Assembly: GCA_900541745.1 (NCBI GenBank)
Contig: UQLA01000001.1
Location: 186,001 to 250,000, forward strand
Direction: 5' to 3'
Source of the DNA: an uncultured Collinsella sp.
Lineage (GTDB): Bacteria > Actinomycetota > Coriobacteriia > Coriobacteriales > Coriobacteriaceae
Length of the DNA: 64,000 bases
Each line of letters begins with the position of its first letter. The stretch's first letter is position 1. Position numbers and translations under genes: made by a program. The notes under the pieces are model-generated. The model did no database searches and was not told the DNA's origin. It was given only the letters and a program-made list of their open reading frames with translations. This document shows positions 16,862-25,701 of this stretch, in pieces.

Positions 16862-16912
16862 GCGTGAAATGGGTAATACTAAAGAGTTATCCGACCAGAT
16901 GGGAACCGATCG

Positions 16913-17614
<702 letters not shown>

Positions 17615-17619
17615 CGCAC

Positions 17620-20385
17620 ATGGACCAGGATCGCCAAAACAGCCAAAAGCACGATACGGAGCACGCGGGCCGCGACCGGGAGTTCGCGACCTACCGTACC
17701 GCTCAAAGCTCAAACGATATGGTGCCGACGGTTTTTCGCCGTGGCATCTACCGCACGATTCGGGGCAGTCTTAAGCGCTTCCTATCTATCGTGGTCATCA
17801 CTGCGCTTGGCGTGAGCGTGATGTGCGGCCTTAAGGCGGGCTGCGAGGATTTGTGCGATTCGGTCGACGCCTATTTTGACCAGCAGAATGTCTATGACAT
17901 TAACGTGCAGTCGACCTATGGCCTTACGCGCGACGATCTCGCGGCTATCCAAGAGGTCGACGGCGTCGAGACGGTCGAGGGCATCTACACCGAGACCGCC
18001 TACACCGCCGTGGGCACAACGCGCGAGCGCGTGGTCGTGCAAAGTCTCTCCAAGGAGAACATCGATCAGCCGGTGCTGGTGAGCGGCGATTTGCCCGAGA
18101 GCGCCGATGAAGTCGCGGTGACTTCGAAGTTCCTGAAGGCTTCGGGCAAAAAGCTCGGCGATACGGTGAGTTTTGCCGCCAATGACGCGAGCTCGTCCAA
18201 CCAAAGTGCCAAGGATCAGTTTGCCGCGGGCGATTACACCATTACGGCCGAGGTCCTCGATCCTACCGACGTGAGCTCCGACTCGACAGTCAACGCCTTT
18301 CGCGCTGCTTCGGCTGCGGACTATAAGTTCTATGTGAGTGAGGATGCCGCGACATCATCGTCCTACTCCGCGGTCCACGTGATCGTCGAGGGAGCCAAGA
18401 GCCTCAACTCCTATTCGGATGCCTACACGACAAAGATCAACGAGGTCAAAGGCAATATCGAGAAGATCCGCGAGGAGCGCGAGAAGGCGCGCGCTCAGGA
18501 GCTGACGGTCGACACGCCGGCAAGCTTGGATGCGGCCGAGCGTCAGACCGCCATGCTCTTTGGGATCGAGCAGGATAACATCAACCGTATGGCCGAGGGC
18601 AGCGAGGAGCGCGTCCAGGCTCAGACCGAGTTGGACCAGCGCCGCGCCGCCGCCGACCAGCATTTTGCCGATGCCCGCGCCGAGCTTTCCGATCTGGGCG
18701 AATGCACCTGGTACATTCAGGACCGCGGTAACATCGCAAGCTACTCGAGCGTCGAGAGCGACAGTTCTTCGATCGAGGCCATCGCCACGGTTTTCCCATT
18801 TATCTTCTTTGTCGTTGCTGTGCTCATCAGTCTTACCACCGCCACGCGCATGGTCGAGGAGGAGCGCACGCTCATCGGCCTGTACAAGGCACTCGGCTAT
18901 TCGAGCGGGCGTATTCTGTCCAAATACGTGGACTATGCGCTGTGGGCGTGTCTGATTGGCGGCGTGCTCGGCAACATTATCGGATTTGTGGGCCTGCCGC
19001 TGTTCCTGTTTACGGTGTTCGACGACATGTACTCGCTGCCCCAGATGTTGCTTTCGTACGATATCGTGTCCTCAATCGTCTCGGTGGCGCTGTTTACCGT
19101 GGGCGTGGTGGGCGCCACGATTATCGCCTGCCGCCACGAGATGGCCGAGACCCCAGCCTCGCTCATGCGTCCCAAGGCCCCACGCGCCGGCTCTCGCATC
19201 TTGCTTGAGCGCATCGGCTTTATCTGGCACCGCATGGGCTTTTTGAACAAGGTGGCAGCACGTAACCTGTTCCGCTACAAAAAGCGCGCTTTTATGACCA
19301 TCTTCGGTATCGCCGGCTGCACGGCGCTCGTGATCTGCGGTATGGGCATCCGCGATACGTCGGTGGCGCTTTCGCCCAAACAGTACGGGCATATCACGCG
19401 CTACGACCTGCTGGCGGTCGCCAATCCCGACGATTTTTCGCAGACGTGCGCGGCATTGGATGAGCGCAGCGCGGCCAATGATTTCAACGTGACCGTGACC
19501 TCGACCCTGCCGATTATGACCGACAACGTCACCTTTACGTTTGGCGGCAAGAGCGAGACCGTGCAGCTGATCGTGGTGCCCAATGACCGCACGAGTGACT
19601 TGGGCGATTACGTGCGCCTGGAGGATGAGTCCAAAGAGCCGCTGTCTTTGCGTGACGGAGACGTGTATCTGAGCAAAAGTTCACAGCTGGTGCTGGGGAT
19701 TCAGCCGGGCGATACGGCACACGTCCAGGATTCGTCGCTCAATGTTGCCAAGGTCAAGGTCAGCGACATTTCGCTCAACTATCTGGGCAACACGCTTTAC
19801 ATGACGCAGGGCACCTATGAGCGCGCGTTTGGTCGAAGCGCGCGTCCTAACGGCGTCTTTGTGCTGCTTAAGGGCTCGTCGGCCGACCAGATTGCGTTTA
19901 GCAAGAATCTTAAGAGTGACGGTTGGCTCACGATTTCGAGCACGGCCGAGCATTGGGAGAACTATGAGGCGAACTTTACGATTATCAATTCGGTCGTGGT
20001 GCTCGTGACCTTTATGGCGGCGTGCCTGTCGTTTGTGGTGGTTTTTACGCTGTCCAACACGAATATCTCCGAGCGCGAACGCGAGCTGGCGACCATCAAG
20101 GTGCTGGGCTTCCGTCGCGGCGAGGTGCACCATTACGTCAACAAGGAGACGTTGATCCTCACGGCGATCGGCGCTGCGCTGGGCGTGCCGCTGGGCGGCT
20201 TGCTGGCCGAGAGTTTTACGTACATTTTGCAGATGCCGTCGCTGTACTTTGACGTCGAGGTCGAGCCGCTAAGCTACGTGCTCGCCGTGGTGCTTTCCTT
20301 CGGCTTTACGTTTATCGTCAACCTCGCCACCAATCGTACCCTCAATAGGATCGACATGGTCGGCGCCCTCAAGAGTGCCGAGTAA
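17620..20385 (+). CDS. FtsX-like ABC transporter permease
   Basis: A 921-aa permease with two FtsX domains. There is an N-terminal helix (FLSIVVITALGVSVMCGLKAG near residue 55), a large extracytoplasmic domain including a coiled coil at about residues 270-350, three helices near 385-520, a second N-anchor near 570-590, another external domain, and a final three-helix bundle ending at the C-terminus. This is the layout of large Firmicutes/Actinobacteria permeases that partner MacB-type ATPases. ATG 17620 follows the ATPase stop by five bases; GTG 17608 and an internal ATG at 17719 are alternatives. It is followed by the first 305-bp dispersed repeat. Confidence 0.88.
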   Translation: MDQDRQNSQKHDTEHAGRDREFATYRTAQSSNDMVPTVFRRGIYRTIRGSLKRFLSIVVITALGVSVMCGLKAGCEDLCDSVDAYFDQQNVYDINVQSTYGLTRDDLAAIQEVDGVETVEGIYTETAYTAVGTTRERVVVQSLSKENIDQPVLVSGDLPESADEVAVTSKFLKASGKKLGDTVSFAANDASSSNQSAKDQFAAGDYTITAEVLDPTDVSSDSTVNAFRAASAADYKFYVSEDAATSSSYSAVHVIVEGAKSLNSYSDAYTTKINEVKGNIEKIREEREKARAQELTVDTPASLDAAERQTAMLFGIEQDNINRMAEGSEERVQAQTELDQRRAAADQHFADARAELSDLGECTWYIQDRGNIASYSSVESDSSSIEAIATVFPFIFFVVAVLISLTTATRMVEEERTLIGLYKALGYSSGRILSKYVDYALWACLIGGVLGNIIGFVGLPLFLFTVFDDMYSLPQMLLSYDIVSSIVSVALFTVGVVGATIIACRHEMAETPASLMRPKAPRAGSRILLERIGFIWHRMGFLNKVAARNLFRYKKRAFMTIFGIAGCTALVICGMGIRDTSVALSPKQYGHITRYDLLAVANPDDFSQTCAALDERSAANDFNVTVTSTLPIMTDNVTFTFGGKSETVQLIVVPNDRTSDLGDYVRLEDESKEPLSLRDGDVYLSKSSQLVLGIQPGDTAHVQDSSLNVAKVKVSDISLNYLGNTLYMTQGTYERAFGRSARPNGVFVLLKGSSADQIAFSKNLKSDGWLTISSTAEHWENYEANFTIINSVVVLVTFMAACLSFVVVFTLSNTNISERERELATIKVLGFRRGEVHHYVNKETLILTAIGAALGVPLGGLLAESFTYILQMPSLYFDVEVEPLSYVLAVVLSFGFTFIVNLATNRTLNRIDMVGALKSAE

Positions 20386-20440
20386 CCTGTCCTGGGATTC
20401 AAGTTCTAGCGAGCTGCCGACGCGCCCGCAGCAGCGTTTT

Positions 20441-20745
20441 TGCATAAACCGCCCCGCCAAATGCATATTTCGGCGGGGCGATTGCTTTTTGCCCACAGGT
20501 ACCCCCGGGGGCGGCGTACAAATTCCGGAGTATTCAGCATCCCGGGGTCCGCGGGCGCGGGGGCGGGGGTGCAAAACTGCGCTGAAAGCCCCGATTCTGA
20601 GCCCCAACGCCTCTAGAGCCGCTCGTTTTTTTACAGAACGCGGCTCATGGCGCCTGTTTTTCGCCCAAAATCCAGTATGCAGGCACCCACGGCTGTTGAA
20701 TACTCCCAAAAATGCACGCCGCATCCTACCCTAGGCACCCGTAGC
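20441..20745. repeat. 305-bp dispersed repeat, copy 1
   Basis: From TGCATAAACCGCCCCGCC to AGGCACCCGTAGC this segment is clearly similar to 22750-23053 in the same direction, with long identical blocks such as GGAGTATTCAGCATCCCGG and GCCCAAAATCCAGTATGCAG. The start folds as CGCCCCGCC / GGCGGGGCG followed by ATTGCTTTTTG and may act as terminator for the FtsX gene. Frames inside carry stops or do not agree between copies, so I treat it as non-coding. Confidence 0.75.
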
Positions 20746-20774
20746 TACTCTGCGGGTGCGTGGCCTGATAGTAA

Positions 20775-20839
20775 GTTGCGGTGGAATAGTTCCTGTTTGG
20801 CATAGCAGAGCCATGAAACAGGAACTATTCCACCGCAAC
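20775..20839. repeat. GTTGCGGTG palindrome, copy 2
   Basis: Arms 20775-20798 and 20816-20839 are perfectly complementary over 24 bp (GTTGCGGTGGAATAGTTCC..) with a 17-nt loop. Same family as 3098, 21996 and 30412. Confidence 0.8.
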
Positions 20840-21024
20840 ATATTGAGAGGGCTCTTGGCTGTTGTGCGTACTGACATTTGTCATGAAATGGCAGGCCATT
20901 AGGGGTTGCTACTCGTAGTTGCGGTAGGGTTGGGGCAGATTCTAACTAGAAATGGTGGTCGCTACCGGTTATTCTCGGCATACTCGGCTCATTCGATTAC
21001 GGTCGCCACATGAAAGGAACCACT

Positions 21025-21945
21025 ATGGATCTTGCGATGGCACAGCGTCTCGTCGATCGCCGCAAAGCTGCCGGTCTTTCCCAGGAGGCTCTTGCTGCCC
21101 AGTTGGGCGTAAGCCGCCAAGCTGTCAGCAAATGGGAACGCAGCGAATCCTCGCCCGATACCGATAACCTTATTGCGCTCGCCGCGCTGTATGACGTGTC
21201 ACTGGATGAGCTGCTATATGGAGAAGCGGCTAGCGATGTCGACACCTCGGCCGACGATGACGTTGACGCAAATAATTACGACGAGACTGAAGGCACCGAG
21301 TCTTCTACCGAGCACGTGGATCCTGACGGCAAGCCACTTGCCGACATTTCCCTTGCACGCGGCATTCACGTCGTCGACCCCAACAAAGGTGAAGAGGTTC
21401 ATGTTGGTTGGAGTGGCATCCACGTGGCTAACGAGCGCAAGGGTGAAGAGGTCCATGTGGGGCCGGGCGGATTGCATATCGATACGCTCGAGGATGATGG
21501 ACACAGTGTACATACCAATGACGACGGCACCGTCACCATCGACGGCGAGACGTTTTCCAGCTGGAAAGAGGCACACGACAAGCTCGACCATCATGGCAAG
21601 CATTTCCACACCAAGATCGGCCGCGCATGGAACGAGTTTCCCTTTCCTGCACTTGTCGTCCTCGCCTATCTCGCGCTCGGCATCATCTGCGGCACGTGGG
21701 GTATGGGGCTCTTTCTGGTCTTTCTGATTCCCGTCTACTATGCGACGGGCGACTTCATCGACCGACGTCATCTATCTAAGCTAATCGGCAGCGTCTATCC
21801 AACAGCCGCCATTGCCTGGTTCCTCTATATGTGGCTTTGCTTGGCGCAGCCCCATCCCGCATGGGTCATCCTCATCACGATTCCCTTCATAGAGGCACTC
21901 ATGTGCTGGTGCCGAAAGCAATGGAAGCGCCGCAAACAAGCCTAA
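21025..21945 (+). CDS. XRE-family regulator with beta-repeat linker and membrane domain
   Basis: A 306-aa protein with an N-terminal Cro/C1 helix-turn-helix (RRKAAGLSQEALAAQLGVS then RQAVSKWERSESSPD, residues about 10-45) and an acidic linker to about residue 95. A repeat region follows in which GIHVV...KGEEVHVGWSG and GIHVA...KGEEVHVGPGG occur in tandem. After residue 205 come three or four hydrophobic helices (LVVLAYLALGIICG, LFLVFLIPVYYATG, ending in a KQWKRRKQA tail). It is probably a membrane-tethered transcription factor that senses envelope or intracellular conditions. ATG 21025 has AAAGGAA five bases upstream. No target operon is evident; palindromes flank it on both sides. Confidence 0.8.
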   Translation: MDLAMAQRLVDRRKAAGLSQEALAAQLGVSRQAVSKWERSESSPDTDNLIALAALYDVSLDELLYGEAASDVDTSADDDVDANNYDETEGTESSTEHVDPDGKPLADISLARGIHVVDPNKGEEVHVGWSGIHVANERKGEEVHVGPGGLHIDTLEDDGHSVHTNDDGTVTIDGETFSSWKEAHDKLDHHGKHFHTKIGRAWNEFPFPALVVLAYLALGIICGTWGMGLFLVFLIPVYYATGDFIDRRHLSKLIGSVYPTAAIAWFLYMWLCLAQPHPAWVILITIPFIEALMCWCRKQWKRRKQA

Positions 21946-21995
21946 GCCGCTCCAACCCGTCAGCAATGCTTGGCCAACGCCGCTCGCCCCTTCCA

Positions 21996-22061
21996 AGTTG
22001 CGGTGAAATACGGACTGTTGAGGACCTTGGAGCGTCTAACAGTCCCTATTTCACCGCAACT
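21996..22061. repeat. GTTGCGGTG palindrome, copy 3
   Basis: Arms 21996-22019 and 22038-22061 share AGTTGCGGTGAAATA with the other copies, but the inner part is CGGACTGTT/AACAGTCCC. Inner bases have thus changed on both sides to keep pairing. The remainder of the gap 22062-22391 shows no supported feature. Confidence 0.75.
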
Positions 22062-22391
22062 CACGAATGGGGCGGGCAATTCCAACACGGGAACTGGCAT
22101 TTAACTCGCCGCATGCCACGAAAAGGGCCGATTTACTACGATGAACGCAATGAGGCTGACCACACTTATCTTTTTCGAAAATCGGCAAGCCATCTACCTG
22201 CGGTTTTTAATTCACAATGTTCATCATGGTCGAGGGTGCAGTAGTAAACGTAGTAGATAGGCCCATTTTGTGGCGCACGGTTCATTCAGGTTCATACTCG
22301 AAGAACGAAGGTCCCTTGATCCACGGTTGCGAGCAAAATACCAAATAGAATAGAGTCGTTTGGCAAAGTCCGCTTGTCGAGTGGAGGAAGC

Positions 22392-22721
22392 ATGGGCGAG
22401 CTAGCTGAAAGCGACTGGAAGCTGTTTAAAGAGCTGCTCCCAAAATGGCAAGAAAGCTATATGGAAATGCTCATCGGCCAGTACATCGAGATACTGAACG
22501 GTGGCAGTGAAGCGTCCAGTAGATTTTGGGCGTTAGAAGAGCGTATCAATAGGGACAAGCTGTCCTCAGGAGTGCTTGTGAACGATATTCGCCGCAGCAC
22601 CATGCATTACGAGATTGCCAACTTGCTTTCCGATAACGTTATCACGCTCGACGATCTTGACGGTTTTACCGAAGACATTAAGGGCTACGCACGACGTTGC
22701 ATCGGTCGGCAAGAACGCTGA
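22392..22721 (+). CDS. Conserved small helical protein of unknown function
   Basis: A 109-aa, mostly helical, acidic protein: LAESDWKLFKELLPKWQESY, MEMLIGQYIEIL, then FWALEERINRDK and a C-terminal helix. The pattern (KWQE.YME, FW.LE.RI..DK..GV, a final LL.....I...DL..F) resembles a family of small conserved proteins common in Firmicutes and Actinobacteria whose role is unknown to me. ATG 22392 has GGAGGAAG three to four bases upstream, better than the in-frame start six codons earlier. It stands alone. The second dispersed repeat starts 28 bp after its stop. Confidence 0.65.
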   Translation: MGELAESDWKLFKELLPKWQESYMEMLIGQYIEILNGGSEASSRFWALEERINRDKLSSGVLVNDIRRSTMHYEIANLLSDNVITLDDLDGFTEDIKGYARRCIGRQER

Positions 22722-22749
22722 GCGACATGCGCATCCACAGCCGCTGTAC

Positions 22750-23053
22750 TGCATAAACCGCCCCGCCGGATGCATATTTCGGCTGGGTGGTTGCTTTTTG
22801 CCCACGGGTACCCCAGGGGGCGGCGTGCAAATCCCGGAGTATTCAGCATCCCGGAGTCCGCGGGCGCGGGAATGGGTGCACAAAACCGCGTTGAAAGCCT
22901 TGATCATGAGCCCTCGGCACCTCAAGGATCGCTCATTTTTACAGTATGCGGCCCATGGCGCCTGCTTTTCGCCCAAAATCCAGTATGCAGGCACCCTCGG
23001 CTGCTGAAAACTCCCAAAAATGCACGTTGCACCCCACCCTAGGCACCCGCAGC
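22750..23053. repeat. 305-bp dispersed repeat, copy 2
   Basis: Same direction and nearly the same length as 20441-20745. Base differences are scattered, including in the initial hairpin, where pairing is weakened (GGCTGGGTGG instead of GGCGGGGCG). It ends 38 bp before nested-hairpin element B. Confidence 0.75.
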
Positions 23054-23090
23054 AAGAAGACGAATAGCCTCGGCCTCCCTAGTTGCCGCA

Positions 23091-23211
23091 GGAGGCCCCA
23101 GGGCTTACCTCCCAAATCTTTCCGCAGGACGGAAGGACCCCGCCGCGCGAAGCGCACGGCGGGGTCCTGACATGTCCGAGGACGATTTGGGAGGAAAGCC
23201 CCGGGGCCTCC
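23091..23211 (-). other. Nested-hairpin element B after pfkA
   Basis: Outer arms 23091-23117 and 23185-23211 (27 bp, a few mismatches or wobbles) enclose TCCGCA (23121-23126), a stem GGAC/GTCC (23127-23130, 23174-23177), a 12-bp inner hairpin (23134-23145, 23157-23168) with the loop CGCGAAGCGCA shared with element A, and GAGGAC (23178-23183). In the pfkA direction it begins 23 nt after the stop codon. Confidence 0.75.
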
Positions 23212-23234
23212 GATGAGAGCAGTTCCAGCCGAGG

Positions 23235-24314
23235 CTATTCGTCGCCGAAGCTGATGCCCAACGCCTTGGCCTCGCGCACCAGATCGCTCTGGGGGTCGAC
23301 ATACTTGAGCTTGCCGGCGACCTCCTCGAGCGGCATGTGGCACATCTTGCCGTCGCGCAAGGCAATCATGTAGCCAAACTCGCCACGCAGGCAGCCGAGC
23401 GCTGCCTCGACGCCGCACTGAGTCGCAAAGATGCGGTCCTGGGCGTCGGGCTGGCCGCCGCGCTGCGTGTGACCTGGGATGGCGACGCGGGTCTCGCGAC
23501 CGGTCTTGGCCTCGATCTCCTTGGCGATGTCGTACACGATTGACGGGCTCGTGCGCTCGGCGAGCTTCTTCTTGTACTCCTTCTTGGACAGCGCCGCGTC
23601 CTCCTTGGAGATAGCGCCCTCGGCGACGGCCACGATGGTAAAGCGGCTGCCGGTCTCCATGCGATGCTCGATGGTCTTGATGACGTTATCCATGTCGTAG
23701 GGGATCTCGGGAATCAAGATGACATCCGCGCCGCCCGCGACGCCGGCATACAGCGGGATCCAGCCAACCTTGTGGCCCATAATCTCGATAACGAACACGC
23801 GCCCGTGGCTCGAGGCGGTAGTGTGGATGTCGTCGATGCACTTGGTGGCGACGTCGATGGCGCTCGTAAAGCCAAACGTCATCTCGGTGCCCCAGGTGTC
23901 GTTATCGATGGTCTTGGGCAGGGCGATAACGTTGAGGCCCTCTTCGCGCAGGCGGTTGGCGGTCTTGGTGGAGCCGTTGCCGCCCAGCATAAACAGGCAG
24001 TCGAGCTGCAACTTGTGATAGGTGTGGACCATCGCGGGTACCTTCTCGACGCCGTCGGCCTCGGGAATGTTCAGGCGCTTGAACGGCGTGCGGCTCGTGC
24101 CCAGAATAGTGCCGCCGCGGGTGAGGATACCGCTAAAATCGGCGGGCGTCATGACACGGAACCTGCTGTAGATAAGGCCCTGATATCCGTCCTCAAAGCC
24201 ATAAATCTCGATAGGCTCTTCGCTATTGGTCATAAGCGTTTTGACAATGCCGCGCATGGTGGCGTTGAGCGCCTGGCAGTCGCCGCCACTAGTAAGAAGA
24301 CCGATCCTAAGCAT
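23235..24314 (-). CDS. pfkA: 6-phosphofructokinase
   Basis: Phosphorylates fructose-6-phosphate in glycolysis. The 359-aa sequence starts MLRIGLLTSGGDCQALNA, with the substrate motif PKTIDNDTWGTEMTFGF at about residue 130 and IEIMGHKVGW near 175. Where the ATP-dependent E. coli enzyme has GGDGS, this one has GGNGSTKTA, and the residue before TIDND is Lys (PKTIDND) rather than Gly. That mixture places it in the group-III-like subfamily, where the phosphoryl donor (ATP or pyrophosphate) cannot be assigned from sequence alone. It is transcribed alone and followed by a nested hairpin. Confidence 0.93.
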   Translation of the reverse strand: MLRIGLLTSGGDCQALNATMRGIVKTLMTNSEEPIEIYGFEDGYQGLIYSRFRVMTPADFSGILTRGGTILGTSRTPFKRLNIPEADGVEKVPAMVHTYHKLQLDCLFMLGGNGSTKTANRLREEGLNVIALPKTIDNDTWGTEMTFGFTSAIDVATKCIDDIHTTASSHGRVFVIEIMGHKVGWIPLYAGVAGGADVILIPEIPYDMDNVIKTIEHRMETGSRFTIVAVAEGAISKEDAALSKKEYKKKLAERTSPSIVYDIAKEIEAKTGRETRVAIPGHTQRGGQPDAQDRIFATQCGVEAALGCLRGEFGYMIALRDGKMCHMPLEEVAGKLKYVDPQSDLVREAKALGISFGDE

Positions 24315-24352
24315 GGTGAATCCTTCCGGGCAAGTTATAACATGCGCATAAG

Positions 24353-24385
24353 TTTACCCCCGCACACTGTTGATGCGGGGGTAAA
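24353..24385 (-). terminator. Hairpin between the Ntn hydrolase gene and pfkA
   Basis: TTTACCCCCGCA (24353-24364) pairs with TGCGGGGGTAAA (24374-24385) around a 9-nt loop. It lies about 70 nt beyond the stop of the minus-strand Ntn hydrolase gene and about 40 nt before the pfkA start, so it probably ends the former transcript. Confidence 0.7.
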
Positions 24386-24454
24386 ACGTGTTAGCTCAAG
24401 CGTATGGAAATGTAAGCAACGTCAGGCGAGCGTAAGGACGACGGTGCCAGCTCC

Positions 24455-25540
24455 TTACAGTGCGAAGGCGTCGACGTCGCCCCAGTGGCGGCGCAGCGTA
24501 ATAGCGGCAGCGGGTTCGGTATTGTCAAAGACGACCGACCATTGCGTGTTGCTGGTGATGTCTTCCGGATTGGGCTCTTGCGCCGCAGCGCGTAGGGCCT
24601 TCCAAGCGACTGCCTCGTCCTGGGCACCGACATGGGCGTCAAGGACATCGGCGATTGCGACGGCGCGCTCTTTACCATGGCCCAGCTCGCCATTCTTTTG
24701 GTTGGGCAGCACTTCGTCACCATAGCAGGCATAGAAGTTCGTAACCTGGCGTACAGGAGTCACTTTGCATGCACGGTCGGGGTCGCGCGGATCCCACTCC
24801 ACCACCCGCGCGTCACCGGCGGCGTCGTTGATAAAGAAGTGGTAATCGCGTCCTGCCATGGCGTGCATGTCGTAGGCGGAAAGCAGGTCGACAGCTTCTT
24901 GCGTGGTGGCGGCACGGTCGAGCACCAGGCGGATGGCGAGCGAGGTATTGATGACGGGGCGCTGCGTGTCCTGGTCACAGGGTTTGGAATCCAGGGTGAG
25001 TACGGCAATGGACACGCCACATTCGTTGATGCCGTCGAGCTGGGCAAACGGGCCCATGAGTGCGGCGGCACGTCCGGCGACGGAATCAAGCGGAGTGTTG
25101 GCGCCCAGGTTGTTAAGGGCGGCAAACCCGATGGAGGCGTAGCCGCCGCGTGGGTGATTGCGCGCCAGCAGCGCCGAGGTGTCGTCCTTAAAGTCGTAAT
25201 TGCGACCGGTGCGCACGCGGCCTTCGGCATCTACGGCGGCAAAGGCGCTGCAGGCAAACTGAGGCGCCTGGACATGTGCTGGCACGCCGGGCAACACCTG
25301 TGCCACCACAGCATCGATGTAGGCCTGATCGTCGCGCACATCGGCGGCGATGATGCGATCAAGATCGTAGTCGTAGGCGATGTCGATTGCGTACAGGTCA
25401 TAGCCATCCGCGTAGCAGGTCAAGCGTTTGAGCGACGCGACGGACTTGATTTGCTTGCGGTAAACGATGCCGGCGGCAGCGGCAAGGCCGACGGCGACGC
25501 CCGCGACACCGCAGGCGATGGCAATGTTACGTGGCTTCAT
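24455..25540 (-). CDS. Membrane-anchored linear amide C-N hydrolase (Ntn, choloylglycine/acid ceramidase-like)
   Basis: A 361-aa protein with an N-terminal transmembrane anchor (about residues 5-26) and an Ntn-hydrolase domain. The likely nucleophile is the Cys in QFACSAFAAVDAEGRVRTGR (about residue 96), with NYDFKDD after it, as in the choloylglycine hydrolase/penicillin acylase V/acid ceramidase superfamily. DGINECGVSIAVLTLD and AGRDYHFFINDAAGD are further family segments. In some relatives the Cys is freed by autoproteolysis; here the anchor would stay on a separate chain if that happens. Substrates in the superfamily are bile salts, penicillins and N-acyl amines. Which one applies here is open, and the sequence is not close enough to known bile salt hydrolases to claim that. 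Confidence 0.75.
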   Translation of the reverse strand: MKPRNIAIACGVAGVAVGLAAAAGIVYRKQIKSVASLKRLTCYADGYDLYAIDIAYDYDLDRIIAADVRDDQAYIDAVVAQVLPGVPAHVQAPQFACSAFAAVDAEGRVRTGRNYDFKDDTSALLARNHPRGGYASIGFAALNNLGANTPLDSVAGRAAALMGPFAQLDGINECGVSIAVLTLDSKPCDQDTQRPVINTSLAIRLVLDRAATTQEAVDLLSAYDMHAMAGRDYHFFINDAAGDARVVEWDPRDPDRACKVTPVRQVTNFYACYGDEVLPNQKNGELGHGKERAVAIADVLDAHVGAQDEAVAWKALRAAAQEPNPEDITSNTQWSVVFDNTEPAAAITLRRHWGDVDAFAL

Positions 25541-25701
25541 GACGGCTCCTCTCGTCCTGTTAGCGTAATTGTCGCAAAAGGAGCGCGGGCATGATGGCTC
25601 AACTTGGTGAGCGGCGCGGGATTAAACACGGAATGAAGAGTGCGGCGCTGGCGTGGCGGGGTATGCTGGAGGGGACCATCAACCCAGCGAAAGGGGAGAG
25701 C

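Noticed and set aside
20375..20734. Open frames across the 305-bp repeats (both strands, also 22566-23007)
   Set aside because: Frames extend beyond the repeat into unrelated sequence, and the best-matching frame on the minus strand has a stop at the same place in both copies, so coding is unlikely.
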